From contig CAIWKC010000110.1 in assembly GCA_903913145.1 (NCBI GenBank), positions 1 through 42,004 on the forward strand: a stretch of DNA of 42,004 nucleotides, written 5' to 3'. The position numbers were made by a program, and so were the translations under genes. The DNA comes from an uncultured Gallionellaceae bacterium. GTDB taxonomy: Bacteria > Pseudomonadota > Gammaproteobacteria > Burkholderiales > Gallionellaceae. Positions 17,361 to 26,309 of the stretch are shown in pieces (the stretch's first letter is position 1; every line of letters begins with the position of its first letter). The notes beneath the pieces were generated by a model. That model did no database searches. It was not told the DNA's origin and was given only the letters and a program-made list of their open reading frames with translations.

Positions 17361-19756
17361 GGCTTTACTCCTTTGCAAATGAAGATGCCCAGATCAGGCA
17401 GAGGATTGGCACTCAAGGTGAAACTCACATCAAATGTACAGGACTGGTTGTTCCAAGTCGCCCGTAGTGTTGTGGTCGAAGTCAGGCCAACGATATAAAC
17501 CTCTCCATCGTATCCGACCACATAGATTTCCTCTTTTCCAACTTCCTGTACTGAAGCTCCAACTGGCAATGGCTTACCGTTCTCAAGATGAAGAGTCAAT
17601 GTTGCACCGCGAGAATGTTTGATCGGGAATTTGATCTCGATACCACTGCGATAGTATGGAACTGCATCAAGCTGTAGCGTGTTAATTTCAGCATCCAGAG
17701 GCAGGTCGCGCTGGTCAATCGAGATCATGTTGTTGTCATACGCACGCAAGCGCGGAATCAACGCATTACCGTCTGCATTGGTCAGTCCGGCCAACTGATT
17801 GTCTGCGAGTACGCGAACTTTTGGATAATCAGGAATGCGCACTACCGCAAAACTCTGGTCAATGCGTCGGCTCAAGAATAGATCACCCCCTAGCACAGCA
17901 ATGCCTCCGGATGCATTCAAGCGAGTGACGACTTCATTTTGATTGTACGCGGCATCAATCATATATGTACCGATATTATTTTGCAGTGAATAGGATGCTT
18001 CCTGAGCACCATCGGTTCTCCCTTGTAAACGATATCCGTAGCCTTCACCCTGCGGCAGATTGCGTTGCAGTGTAGTGGTGAAATCATTACCGTTTTGCAT
18101 GAATTGTGAACTGACGTACAAGCTCGTAGACGTGTCCAAAGATAAGCTGAACATAGCGAAATACAATCTGCTCGAGTCGGCCACCAAATTTTGCATTGCG
18201 GAAACAACGAGTGAACCCATTTTCCCAAACGATACACTGTAATTCAATGTGGCAATGCGCGCATTGGCCTGGTCACGATTACGTTGGCCGACATAGGCAA
18301 TGCCAACCGAGCCACCCGTGTGCAAAGCATAACTGAGGTTGGCGCTGCTCAGTTGCGCGGGTGACAGCTGCGATGAGGCAAGTCCGAGTTGAGTGTAGTT
18401 CATAGTGGTCCATTGCGCGCGCGCGCCGATGCTCCATGGTTGAGCCTGACGGTCGAATCCAACAAGTGTCAACATACCGCTCGCGGCGTTATTTTGGCTG
18501 CCGGCAATATAGGTGTTGATCGTTCCGATTTGGGGTAGCAGGGTGTCTCCTCCTGTGCCCATAGTCGTCTGGCTCCCCATCGCCTCGGCATGTATTTCCC
18601 CGGTGAACTTTTCACTCAACCCGCGCCGATAAGTGCCGCTGCCGAGCCAATTGCCGTAATCATTGCCATCAATGCCGAAATTTTCGCGTACTGCACCAAA
18701 TTCGTAAGAAAAATCTTCCAAGCCTTTTCGCAACAATGTCTGGCTGCCGTAAAACGAGCGGGTTATTATTTGCTCGCGCCCCAAGAGATCACGCACAACT
18801 AGGCGCACCTCACCTGCACCGGTAATAACCGGCAGATTGCTAATTGAGAATGGCCCGGGTGGTACGCTCTGGTGTGAAGCAAGTGCATTATTGATAAATA
18901 CGTCGACAGTTGATGACAATGTTGCCTGACCCACCGCCCTTTGAGGCGGAGATATGACAAAGTTGGGTTGTGTGCCAAAGTTTGTGCCGTACTGAACACC
19001 GGCGAAACGCAGAGAGCTACCCCATGTACCGGGGATCGAAACTGCATCGCCCCAGTGTATCGTTTGCAAATTTTCCGGAAAGTCCGTCGTCCAAGTTGTA
19101 TCCAGTCGGATTATTCGCGAACCACTATCCAGATGCTCGACCAGCACATTGCTGGTGCCGACGCCGGCGTGATTGAAATAACCCAACTCGAATTGCCCCG
19201 AGCGTTGGGTAGTCTCTGTCGAATTGGCCGCTAGCAGGTCGTAGTTAATAAATCCGCCAACACTCGTTTTGACCAAGGGTAATATTTTGTCAGATTGTGC
19301 GGAACGCGTTGTTTCAGTGAAGGCATCAGGACTAACCTTGATATTGAGCGTAAGTTTCTTTTGGTCGTACTCGTGGGAGATGCCTGAAATCGCGCTGAGT
19401 GGATAGTATGTCTCGCCTTGATACTCGATAGCCGAATTAGAATCGGGCTGGTGAAAGCGCCAGCGTTGCAAGTCATGGCTCCATAAATAGAGACCACTTT
19501 CATTATCTTCAAGAACCAGTACGGTTTGATTTAATTGTTGCTGGTCAATATCGACTTGCAACAATCTTTCTTTGAGTTTAGAGGTGCTGTGCCCGGTGAC
19601 TGAAGCTACTGCATCTTTTTTGGGCTCACCGCTGGCAGGTGGAATCCAATTCTCGCCGGCTAACGTGACCGAAGAAAAGATACAGGTGAGTATGAATAAA
19701 GACGCTGAAGTATTACGGTTTGTGCAGCACAATTTCCGTATCGATGTTGTTTGCAT
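17357..19756 (-). CDS. Outer-membrane fimbrial usher (Csu/archaic type)
   Basis: The usher is the outer-membrane pore through which chaperone-bound pilus subunits are assembled. The 799-residue protein has a signal peptide (SLFILTCIFSSVTLA-GENW), an N-terminal chaperone-binding domain, a large beta-barrel with the usher signature in VDVFINNALASHQSVPPGPF and GAGEVRLVVRDLLGREQI, and C-terminal beta domains (GATLTLHLENGKPLPVGASV, then a Cys-containing end). It overlaps the chaperone gene by 44 bases and the tip gene by 4, a tightly coupled arrangement. Confidence 0.94.
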   Translation of the reverse strand: MQTTSIRKLCCTNRNTSASLFILTCIFSSVTLAGENWIPPASGEPKKDAVASVTGHSTSKLKERLLQVDIDQQQLNQTVLVLEDNESGLYLWSHDLQRWRFHQPDSNSAIEYQGETYYPLSAISGISHEYDQKKLTLNIKVSPDAFTETTRSAQSDKILPLVKTSVGGFINYDLLAANSTETTQRSGQFELGYFNHAGVGTSNVLVEHLDSGSRIIRLDTTWTTDFPENLQTIHWGDAVSIPGTWGSSLRFAGVQYGTNFGTQPNFVISPPQRAVGQATLSSTVDVFINNALASHQSVPPGPFSISNLPVITGAGEVRLVVRDLLGREQIITRSFYGSQTLLRKGLEDFSYEFGAVRENFGIDGNDYGNWLGSGTYRRGLSEKFTGEIHAEAMGSQTTMGTGGDTLLPQIGTINTYIAGSQNNAASGMLTLVGFDRQAQPWSIGARAQWTTMNYTQLGLASSQLSPAQLSSANLSYALHTGGSVGIAYVGQRNRDQANARIATLNYSVSFGKMGSLVVSAMQNLVADSSRLYFAMFSLSLDTSTSLYVSSQFMQNGNDFTTTLQRNLPQGEGYGYRLQGRTDGAQEASYSLQNNIGTYMIDAAYNQNEVVTRLNASGGIAVLGGDLFLSRRIDQSFAVVRIPDYPKVRVLADNQLAGLTNADGNALIPRLRAYDNNMISIDQRDLPLDAEINTLQLDAVPYYRSGIEIKFPIKHSRGATLTLHLENGKPLPVGASVQEVGKEEIYVVGYDGEVYIVGLTSTTTLRATWNNQSCTFDVSFTLSANPLPDLGIFICKGVKP

Positions 19757-20492
19757 CTGTGGAAGCGGTAAACCGCAACCGATTATTGGTTACTTTATCC
19801 AAAGAGTTTGGTGTCAACATCCACTCGCGCGTTTGACCTGCAAGAACGTAGCTTGAGCCGGATTCGCCTGCAATGGGCTTATCAACACCTGGGATATAAA
19901 GGGCAAAATCGGAAACCTGAATATGAGCATTACCCGAATTTCTTAACGTCGCTTTCAACTGATCTTCCGGCATTTTGGAAATGTCCCACTCCATTTTTGG
20001 CACAGCTCCGCCAGCTAATGATTGCACGAAAACAGGCATAGTCACACGCAAAGCAACCTTCACGCCCGCGAAATTTGCGGATTGTTTCGGTGGGAGTTCC
20101 TGCAGGTTTAAGCGATAAGTTAATTCTTTTGTAGCACTCGCATCTCTGCGCAAAGCCACGCGAATAATCTGTTCACTTTTCGGCGCAATGGTCACAATGG
20201 GCGGGGAAACGAGTATTTCTTTGGTGGGTGCGAAGATGTCTTTGCCATCGTGTTGTGACCAGGTCACAGCCTGAATTTGTATCGATGTTGATTGATTCGT
20301 CGTGTTCTTTACACTGAGTGCGGCGGTTTGTTGCTGGGTGGAAAGTTCAATTCGAACCGGATCAATTTCCCAACCAGCCGCTTTTGAAACACTCGGAAAA
20401 TAACAGGCAAGTAAACAAAGAGCCAAACTGGCAGCGAAATGAAAATGGCGATTTTCCGGCATTTGATTGTTATTGAGAGAAAAGTTTGTCAC
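19713..20492 (-). CDS. Periplasmic pilus assembly chaperone
   Basis: The chaperone folds and caps pilus subunits in the periplasm before delivery to the usher. After a signal peptide (LALCLLACYFPSVSKA-AGW) the protein shows the PapD-like two-Ig fold: WEIDPVRIELSTQQQTAALS, the conserved PKSEQIIRVALRRD strand and YRLNLQELPP. I took the GTG at 20492 because AGAGG lies 9 bases before it, giving 259 residues; the ATG at 20462 (249 residues) lacks a ribosome site but gives a shorter signal peptide. It starts 14 bases after the major subunit gene. Confidence 0.92.
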   Translation of the reverse strand: MTNFSLNNNQMPENRHFHFAASLALCLLACYFPSVSKAAGWEIDPVRIELSTQQQTAALSVKNTTNQSTSIQIQAVTWSQHDGKDIFAPTKEILVSPPIVTIAPKSEQIIRVALRRDASATKELTYRLNLQELPPKQSANFAGVKVALRVTMPVFVQSLAGGAVPKMEWDISKMPEDQLKATLRNSGNAHIQVSDFALYIPGVDKPIAGESGSSYVLAGQTREWMLTPNSLDKVTNNRLRFTASTDANNIDTEIVLHKP

Positions 20493-20506
20493 AGTAAGTA
20501 GCCTCT

Positions 20507-21049
20507 TTAAAAGTTGATTGTTGCGCCAACAGTGTCTGAATAGGTATCCGCAGCGACATCCTGTCCGGCCGGGATCGTGCCGCACACGTTGTAGAGGCGT
20601 GCCACTTTGGTTGGCGCACTGGTAAGTGTTAACAGCCCGGCGCCACTTGCGGTCCAAGCGGTGGTTCCGGGAAAAGTGCACGCTGTTCCGGGAGCATTCG
20701 AGGGAGGTTGAAACAGGTTATATTGCAATATATTTGTTGCGGTCACGCCGATCATCTGACGCTGCGCAGCAGCAACGTGTATCCCATTGTCCATCCCTAT
20801 GGTCAGCCCGACAGCGCCCTTGGAGCAGGTGACACTTATCTGCCCGGTGGCGTTTAACGGAACCGTAGCATTGACGCCAACCGGGTCATAGGTGGTGAAG
20901 GCAAGTGCTGAACTCGTACTTATCGCGCAGTTCTGCGTGACATTGGCTGACACCGGAACGGAGGTACTCGCACTGGCAGCACACACGGTTCCCGAGGCAG
21001 CCGACAAAGCGACTGCAACTGAAAAGCTAAACACGGTTTTATTTAACAT
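20507..21049 (-). CDS. Spore coat U domain major fimbrial subunit
   Basis: The 180-residue precursor has a signal peptide (VALSAASGTVCA-ASAST) and one spore-coat-U domain with four cysteines in the mature protein (QNCAIST, VTCSKGA, TACTFPG, YNVCGTI), ending in the donor-strand-type sequence IPAGQDVAADTYSDTVGATI. It closely resembles CsuA/B-type pilus rod subunits. An AGGAG ribosome site precedes the ATG. It begins the fimbrial set, 79 bp after the TPS exoprotein gene; that gap could hold a promoter. Confidence 0.93.
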   Translation of the reverse strand: MLNKTVFSFSVAVALSAASGTVCAASASTSVPVSANVTQNCAISTSSALAFTTYDPVGVNATVPLNATGQISVTCSKGAVGLTIGMDNGIHVAAAQRQMIGVTATNILQYNLFQPPSNAPGTACTFPGTTAWTASGAGLLTLTSAPTKVARLYNVCGTIPAGQDVAADTYSDTVGATINF

Positions 21050-21128
21050 TATCTGACTCCTGAACTAGTTCGCTGATCATCGTTCAATTTTCGCGATATG
21101 CTTGTTCGGTAGCGCACGCAATTACAAT

Positions 21129-23441
21129 TTATATATTTGGTAATGACAGAGGGACGTCGGCTGGCACTGTATCGACAGGGGCAATACTGATCAATTCATC
21201 TTGTGGCTGTGGTTGCACTACAGTTGGGGTTGGGGAAAAGGACTGAACAGGTGATAGTGCGACTGAATTCGCTATAACAGGTGTAACGGGTGTTACGTAT
21301 AGTAGCCCATTGACATAGGTAATGGCGTAGTTTGAAGGGGTAAAAGTACCCCCATTGGCGAGGCTTGGCGTGATCAAATAAGGACTGCCCATGACACTTT
21401 GACTTGCACCTGCAGCAGTGCCTGGACTTGTTTCATTGACTTGGGCGATGGTTTCGCCGTTTAACAAACCGGACACCGAAAATCCCGTGAGCGTAACAGT
21501 CTGCCCATAAGGCTTGGTGGCATTGGCTGCGGTAATGGTTATCGGTGCGGGGGTGATATTACCTGTTGTAGTGCCTGAAGTAGCGAACAGGGCAAATATA
21601 CCGGAGTCAGCGCCACTCATTGAATAGCCGCTAAAATTAATTGTTTTGCCAGTACCCACATCTTTGGTGTTGAAATTAGCTATGCCTTGGGTCAGTATTA
21701 AATTTCCATTAGGGCTCGGGTTGCCTGCTAGTGAAAGTGTTGCCACAGTTTTTCCGTCGTAAACCTTGTTATTTCCAAGCGTAAATACCCACGCTTTCGC
21801 ATCCAGAACGCCAGTTACTTTTGTACTGAAGGCTAAAATTTCGTCGGAAGTCGTCGCATAATTAACCGGGTTGAAGCGAATAATTGTATTGATTGAGGAA
21901 GTTGAACCAAGAGCACCGAAAATTACCGAACCACCTGTGGCACCGGGACCAGTTGCGTTTAACCCTGAAATCAGGCTGATGGTTGAAGCTGCACCACCGA
22001 TGGTGATGGGTGCATTAATATTTATATTTCGACCAGCGCTTATACTAATGTTAGATGCGGCCCCAGCTACGCCAATCGCGGCTGACGCGTTTACATCACG
22101 ACCTGCAGTAATAGAAATCAGGTAGGCGGCTGCAGCTCCTACGGGCCCGATAGGTGCTGTGATATTCACATCATTTCCCGCACTGATTCTGGTTGATGAA
22201 GCAGCTGCACCCGCGCCAACTTGAGCTGCAACGTTGACGTTATTTCCGGCTATCAACACCAACGAATTAGCAGCGGTGCCTCCTGTAATGGCACTATTGA
22301 TGTTTACGTCGTGTCCTGCGTTTAGCGTCAGGATTTTCACTGAGGACAATGCAATCGTAGCGTTAACGTTGATGTCGTTTGAGACAATAATCAAACGATC
22401 TGAAGTGGCGAGGCTAGTCACAACATTGTCAGCAGTCTCATTCCCACCAACACCAATCGTCCAATTAGTTGGATCAAGTAGCCATAGGCCCGTTTTGCCA
22501 TGAGGTGCCAAGGTATTGATCATGGCACTGTCTGTAATCACAACCCGGCTTCCAGAGGTTTCAATGAAACCACCGTCTCCGGAATTTGCACCACCTTGTG
22601 CTGATAACGTGCCACCTACATTGACAGTACCACTTTGCATATCGGCCAGCAGTTTAATCGTACCGTTGTGGTTATCGATGGTCTGCGCTTGAATGACTCC
22701 CGTGTTGTTCACCACGCTTTGCAATAAACTACCTGCTGCTTGTGAGGTCAGCAGAACCAGTCCTCCGCTAGCCTGAATCAGTCCGCCATTTTGCACCAGC
22801 GCATCGATTGCACCTTGGTTCACCGTAACATTGAACAGTCCATCTCCTGCCAGATCGAGCGAAATGTTGTTTCCTGCAGCGAGAGCTACAGCGCCGAGCT
22901 TGGCGATGATAGAACCGTTGTTGACGACTTTGGTACCCAGCAGTGCAACATAGCTACCGTCAACATTGGTATTGATCGTTCCCTGATTAAGTATCGTGCC
23001 ATTGTTATTGCCGTTAAATCTATAGAGACCTGCCATGAAGTCGCTGTCGGTAATATTGAGTGTCGATGCAACCAGTCCACCAACATTTACCTGCGCACCA
23101 CTGCCGAACAGAATGCCATTTGGATTCACCAAAAATACTTTACCGTTGGAAGACAAGTTGCCCAAAATACTTGAAGCATCTGCACCAACAACCCGATTAA
23201 GCGCAACTGAACTGCTATTCGGTTGCACGAACTTAACTGTTTCATTTTGTCCGATGCTAAAACTCTGCCAGTTAATCACTGCATTTGCAGATGACTGGTT
23301 GATGGTCATACTAGCGGAATTACCATCAATGGCAGAACTTCCCGACACTAGGTGAGCACCAACTGGTAGTGCTTGCACATTTAATCCGAAAGAGATCAGT
23401 GGTAAAAAAGCCAGTGCCTTGAGAGGGGAGGTAAAATTCAT
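21129..23441 (-). CDS. Two-partner secretion exoprotein (TpsA) with MBG/YDG repeats
   Basis: This predicted secreted adhesin of 770 residues has a signal peptide (LAFLPLISFGLNVQA-LPVG) and an N-terminal TPS secretion domain (about 25-165) with the landmarks AVINWQSFSIGQNETV, LNRVVGADAS and VFLVNPNGILFGSGA. A beta-helix region follows with tandem Ala/Asn-rich units (SAGNDVNITAPIG, TAGRDVNASAAIG, SAGRNININAPIT). About 555-715 are YDG/MBG-like domains (NKVYDGKTVATLSLAG, TKPYGQTVTLTGF, SNYAITYVNGLLYVTP). It ends in a Pro-rich tail (about 720-770). No toxin domain or C-terminal anchor is visible, so an attachment role is more likely than killing. It is small for TpsA. Confidence 0.92.
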   Translation of the reverse strand: MNFTSPLKALAFLPLISFGLNVQALPVGAHLVSGSSAIDGNSASMTINQSSANAVINWQSFSIGQNETVKFVQPNSSSVALNRVVGADASSILGNLSSNGKVFLVNPNGILFGSGAQVNVGGLVASTLNITDSDFMAGLYRFNGNNNGTILNQGTINTNVDGSYVALLGTKVVNNGSIIAKLGAVALAAGNNISLDLAGDGLFNVTVNQGAIDALVQNGGLIQASGGLVLLTSQAAGSLLQSVVNNTGVIQAQTIDNHNGTIKLLADMQSGTVNVGGTLSAQGGANSGDGGFIETSGSRVVITDSAMINTLAPHGKTGLWLLDPTNWTIGVGGNETADNVVTSLATSDRLIIVSNDINVNATIALSSVKILTLNAGHDVNINSAITGGTAANSLVLIAGNNVNVAAQVGAGAAASSTRISAGNDVNITAPIGPVGAAAAYLISITAGRDVNASAAIGVAGAASNISISAGRNININAPITIGGAASTISLISGLNATGPGATGGSVIFGALGSTSSINTIIRFNPVNYATTSDEILAFSTKVTGVLDAKAWVFTLGNNKVYDGKTVATLSLAGNPSPNGNLILTQGIANFNTKDVGTGKTINFSGYSMSGADSGIFALFATSGTTTGNITPAPITITAANATKPYGQTVTLTGFSVSGLLNGETIAQVNETSPGTAAGASQSVMGSPYLITPSLANGGTFTPSNYAITYVNGLLYVTPVTPVIANSVALSPVQSFSPTPTVVQPQPQDELISIAPVDTVPADVPLSLPNI

Positions 23442-23468
23442 GTGCTTTTCCTAAATCTAAAGATATGG

Positions 23469-25226
23469 CTAAAAATATTTCACACCTTGAATCCAAATTC
23501 TTCCGGATTTGTCTGGAGCAGAAGTCGCCGCGTCATCTCCCAACTTGTGGGCGTAATAAGCCTTCACCACAAAATTGTTGGAGCCAGTCCAATTAATACC
23601 AATCCCTGCGCCACTGAGGCTTCTCGACTTTGGTTCAGGAGTCCATATAAACTTATTGGCCTTAACAGTGCCGGTATCGACAAAGCCAATTAATTGCATT
23701 TTTCCGGACATTTTTTCAGAGATTTTGGGCAGAAGCGTCCTGGTTTCAAGATTTAAAACATAACCCTGATCGGCATATGATTCGCCTTCAGGGTAGGCGC
23801 GCACTGCATACATGCCACCTAACTCCATTTTTTCAGAAACATCCAAATTTTTAGATGCAACTTGACCGATAATTTGCACGTAAAGCGAGGTGAAATCAGT
23901 CACGTTCTGCAACCGCATCGCATTGATGCCAAGTTTGTCGTAAGCACCGTTACTTTGCACCGTCACCGCATCCGAAGTCAGTAAGGAGGGCGTTTGAATA
24001 TTGAGGTTGCCTGCTATCCACGAGATTGAATAACTCGTCAAACCGCCTCCGGCAAAGTTGTCCCGGTGGTCACCATTTAAACTGGTCGTCCAGACGTCTA
24101 TTCGCTTGTCTGTAACGGTAGTTATTAAATCTATTTTGTCTTGAAAGATCTTTGAGTCAAAGGCAAGTTGCATATAGAGATTATTGTTACGAGAGCGAAT
24201 CAAAGGATAACTGCCGTAAAGACTGGCAATATTCGCTGTGCCATTGGCTTGTAAACTTTCAAATTCCTGACCAAGAGCATATGCCAAACTACTGTAGGCA
24301 ATTCCGGCTTTCGCTTTTCCGAACTGCAATTGGTATGAGACACGTGCGTAGTTAAGGCCGGAGCCTGATGTCAGCGTGCGAAGTGTCGCGATGTCGCCGA
24401 GTCCGGCAGCGTTATTCAGGTTGACCGTGGCCCCGATGCGATTGATCCCGGTATACCTGTTTCCTGCGTTATCTGCGTCGACACTGCCGGTAACACGTTG
24501 TTCGGTTGTGATGTCAACTATCAGGTCGGATGAACCAATTGAACTCCCTTTTGCCAACGTTGATTTGATGCGTACTCCGGGCAGATCTGAAAGCAGTAAA
24601 AGGCTATTTTCGAGTGGAGCAGAGGTAATTAAGTCACCATTGCTTAAGCCGCTTAAAAAAGTATTTGCCAGTTTATCTGAGAGATTGGTATGGTTGTGCA
24701 GGGTGACTTTTCCGTAATGACCCTCGATCACGGCAATGGTTACAATACCATCCTTGATGTCTTGCACAGGCAAATACGCTTGAGCCACAAAGTAACCGCT
24801 GCGGTGATAGAAATCTACAATCTTTAAAGCCATGAGGCGCAAATCAGCAAGTTCAAGTTCGTTTCCCGAATTGAAGCCGGTAAGTGCAATAAGAACGGAT
24901 TCTGAATAAGCATGCACACCGGTAATTTTCAAACCTTTGACGACAATTCTCACATTGTCTGTTTTGGGAATGGCGGGTGTAGCACCCCCTTCAAGTTCGA
25001 CTTCAGGCATTGATTTTGGTGGAGTCGATGGCGGTGGAATCTGCAATATCTGACTGCCGGCACTGGGAGATTGTGCAGCAAGCACAGAATGATTAAATGC
25101 CATCATCACAAGCAGCAAAAATATATTATTTATCATGAATGCTTTCAGGCTGACATAAACGCCACGAGTTATTTGCTTGTCAGACTGCACGAAAGCAATA
25201 ATTGCCATCTGTGCTTTTGCGAACAT
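23469..25226 (-). CDS. Two-partner secretion outer-membrane transporter (TpsB, ShlB/FhaC family)
   Basis: This Omp85-superfamily transporter exports the neighbouring exoprotein. It has a Pro-rich linker after the signal region (IPPPSTPPKSMPEVELEGG), two POTRA domains (VKGLKITGVHAYSESVLIAL and VTIAVIEGHYGKVTLHNHTN) and a 16-strand-type barrel beginning GSVDADNAGNRYTGINRIGA. The barrel carries the L6 lock motif as VRAYPEGE, close to the usual VRGY/F. The start is uncertain: ATG at 25226 gives 585 residues with an extended N-terminus, whereas ATG at 25136 begins directly at MINNIFLLLVMMAFNHSVLA. It lies 27 bp before tpsA, and the pair is probably co-transcribed. Confidence 0.92.
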   Translation of the reverse strand: MFAKAQMAIIAFVQSDKQITRGVYVSLKAFMINNIFLLLVMMAFNHSVLAAQSPSAGSQILQIPPPSTPPKSMPEVELEGGATPAIPKTDNVRIVVKGLKITGVHAYSESVLIALTGFNSGNELELADLRLMALKIVDFYHRSGYFVAQAYLPVQDIKDGIVTIAVIEGHYGKVTLHNHTNLSDKLANTFLSGLSNGDLITSAPLENSLLLLSDLPGVRIKSTLAKGSSIGSSDLIVDITTEQRVTGSVDADNAGNRYTGINRIGATVNLNNAAGLGDIATLRTLTSGSGLNYARVSYQLQFGKAKAGIAYSSLAYALGQEFESLQANGTANIASLYGSYPLIRSRNNNLYMQLAFDSKIFQDKIDLITTVTDKRIDVWTTSLNGDHRDNFAGGGLTSYSISWIAGNLNIQTPSLLTSDAVTVQSNGAYDKLGINAMRLQNVTDFTSLYVQIIGQVASKNLDVSEKMELGGMYAVRAYPEGESYADQGYVLNLETRTLLPKISEKMSGKMQLIGFVDTGTVKANKFIWTPEPKSRSLSGAGIGINWTGSNNFVVKAYYAHKLGDDAATSAPDKSGRIWIQGVKYF

Positions 25227-25446
25227 AGTGCGGTCAGTCTTCCTGAAAAAGCAACTTTAAATAAATATATTTTGATTGCCGCAATATTCAAGTGGCGCGA
25301 AGCGTATGGCAGAAGTTACAAATTTATCAGCCGGAAAATAGATTCTGAATTTTTGACTTTTTTGCGGGTGGTATTGACCTGCATTGACATTCGCAGCCGT
25401 GGTATCCAATGCCAAAACGTTCGGCTCGGCGTGTAAATTTATGAGC

Positions 25447-26183
25447 CTAGTATAAAGGTACGCCAATGATTGCATTAATAACTGCACTAACTGTCGTTTG
25501 ACCTGTTACGTAGCATATCCCGACATTGAAATTCCAATTGCCTAAATCAAAATCTGATACCAAATAATTTGCAATGCTGCTCTGCGGCTGTCTCTGGTCA
25601 GTTTGAATCGCACCCAATGCGGAATAGTTTTCCCAGGCGATTTGAAACCCTGATCTGATCTGAAATCTTCGTGTCAATATCAGTTGTTGCGGATTGATCA
25701 GGATGATCCGCGATTGAGCGGTCCTATTTCAAGTTAATACCAATTACCCATGGGTCGGTTTTCCAAAAACCCAATGAATTTAATTTCAACTGTCGATTCA
25801 TTAGGTGAAATTTGTTTTGAAGCCTGACCAATTTCAAAATTTATCGCCCAATAAATAAGAGGTTTTTCAGAAGGTTCACCTTTTCGCCAACTGGCACGAG
25901 CTTTAATTCCATCTGTTCTTGGCTGTTGGCCTGAATCAGTAGAGGTCAGAAAATATGCGGCAACATCCCAGTTAGGATTGACTCCATAGCTCAGCTCTGA
26001 AGTAAGGCGAAATTGATGTACTGTTGGAGACTCTCCTTGGGCAACATAACTGGAATGCAGGTCAAGACCGTATTTCCCAATTTCAGAAAATTCGTCGAGA
26101 TACACTTGGATTTTTTCAGGTGCTGCAAGGCTCTGCCCTGAAGCGAAAATTCAGAACGTGGTTATGCTGGCGGCAAATAAAAA
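25447..26183 (-). pseudogene. Decayed outer-membrane beta-barrel protein gene
   Basis: Two open pieces, 25734-26105 and 25447-about 25730, read as successive parts of one protein in different frames. Upstream of the first piece a signal-peptide-like sequence (FLFAASITTF, a TGA at 26151-26153, then IFASGQSLAAP) lies in the same frame but carries a stop. The first piece (SELSYGVNPNWDVAAYFLTS) and the second (QIRSGFQIAWENYSALGAIQ) have alternating strands typical of outer-membrane barrels. The junction near 25734 has stops in both relevant frames, so at least one frameshift or deletion has occurred. I do not recognise a named family. Sequencing error is possible but would need several separate mistakes. 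Confidence 0.65.
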
Positions 26184-26251
26184 TTAGGAGTGAAAGGTGC
26201 TGTGCTCGATGTTGTCTAATTGGATAGTTTCAACGCATCAAATCGAACCAT

Positions 26252-26286
26252 GAAAAACGCCCCCGTATTCCAGCTCACGGGGGCGA
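26252..26286 (-). terminator. Rho-independent terminator of nrdA
   Basis: On the minus strand CGCCCCCGT (26277-26285), a 9-base loop and ACGGGGGCG (26259-26267) form a perfect 9-bp stem followed by five T. It lies just past the nrdA stop and should end transcription there. Confidence 0.9.
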
Positions 26287-26309
26287 TATTAACTAAGAAG
26301 ATTGGATAC

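Noticed and set aside
21129-23441. Contact-dependent inhibition (CdiA-type) toxin system
   Set aside because: The TpsA is too short, carries no C-terminal toxin domain or VENN-like motif, and no small immunity gene follows it.
25257-25487. Minus-strand open frame before the TPS transporter gene
   Set aside because: It runs out of the pseudogene end, has no ribosome site and no recognisable domain.
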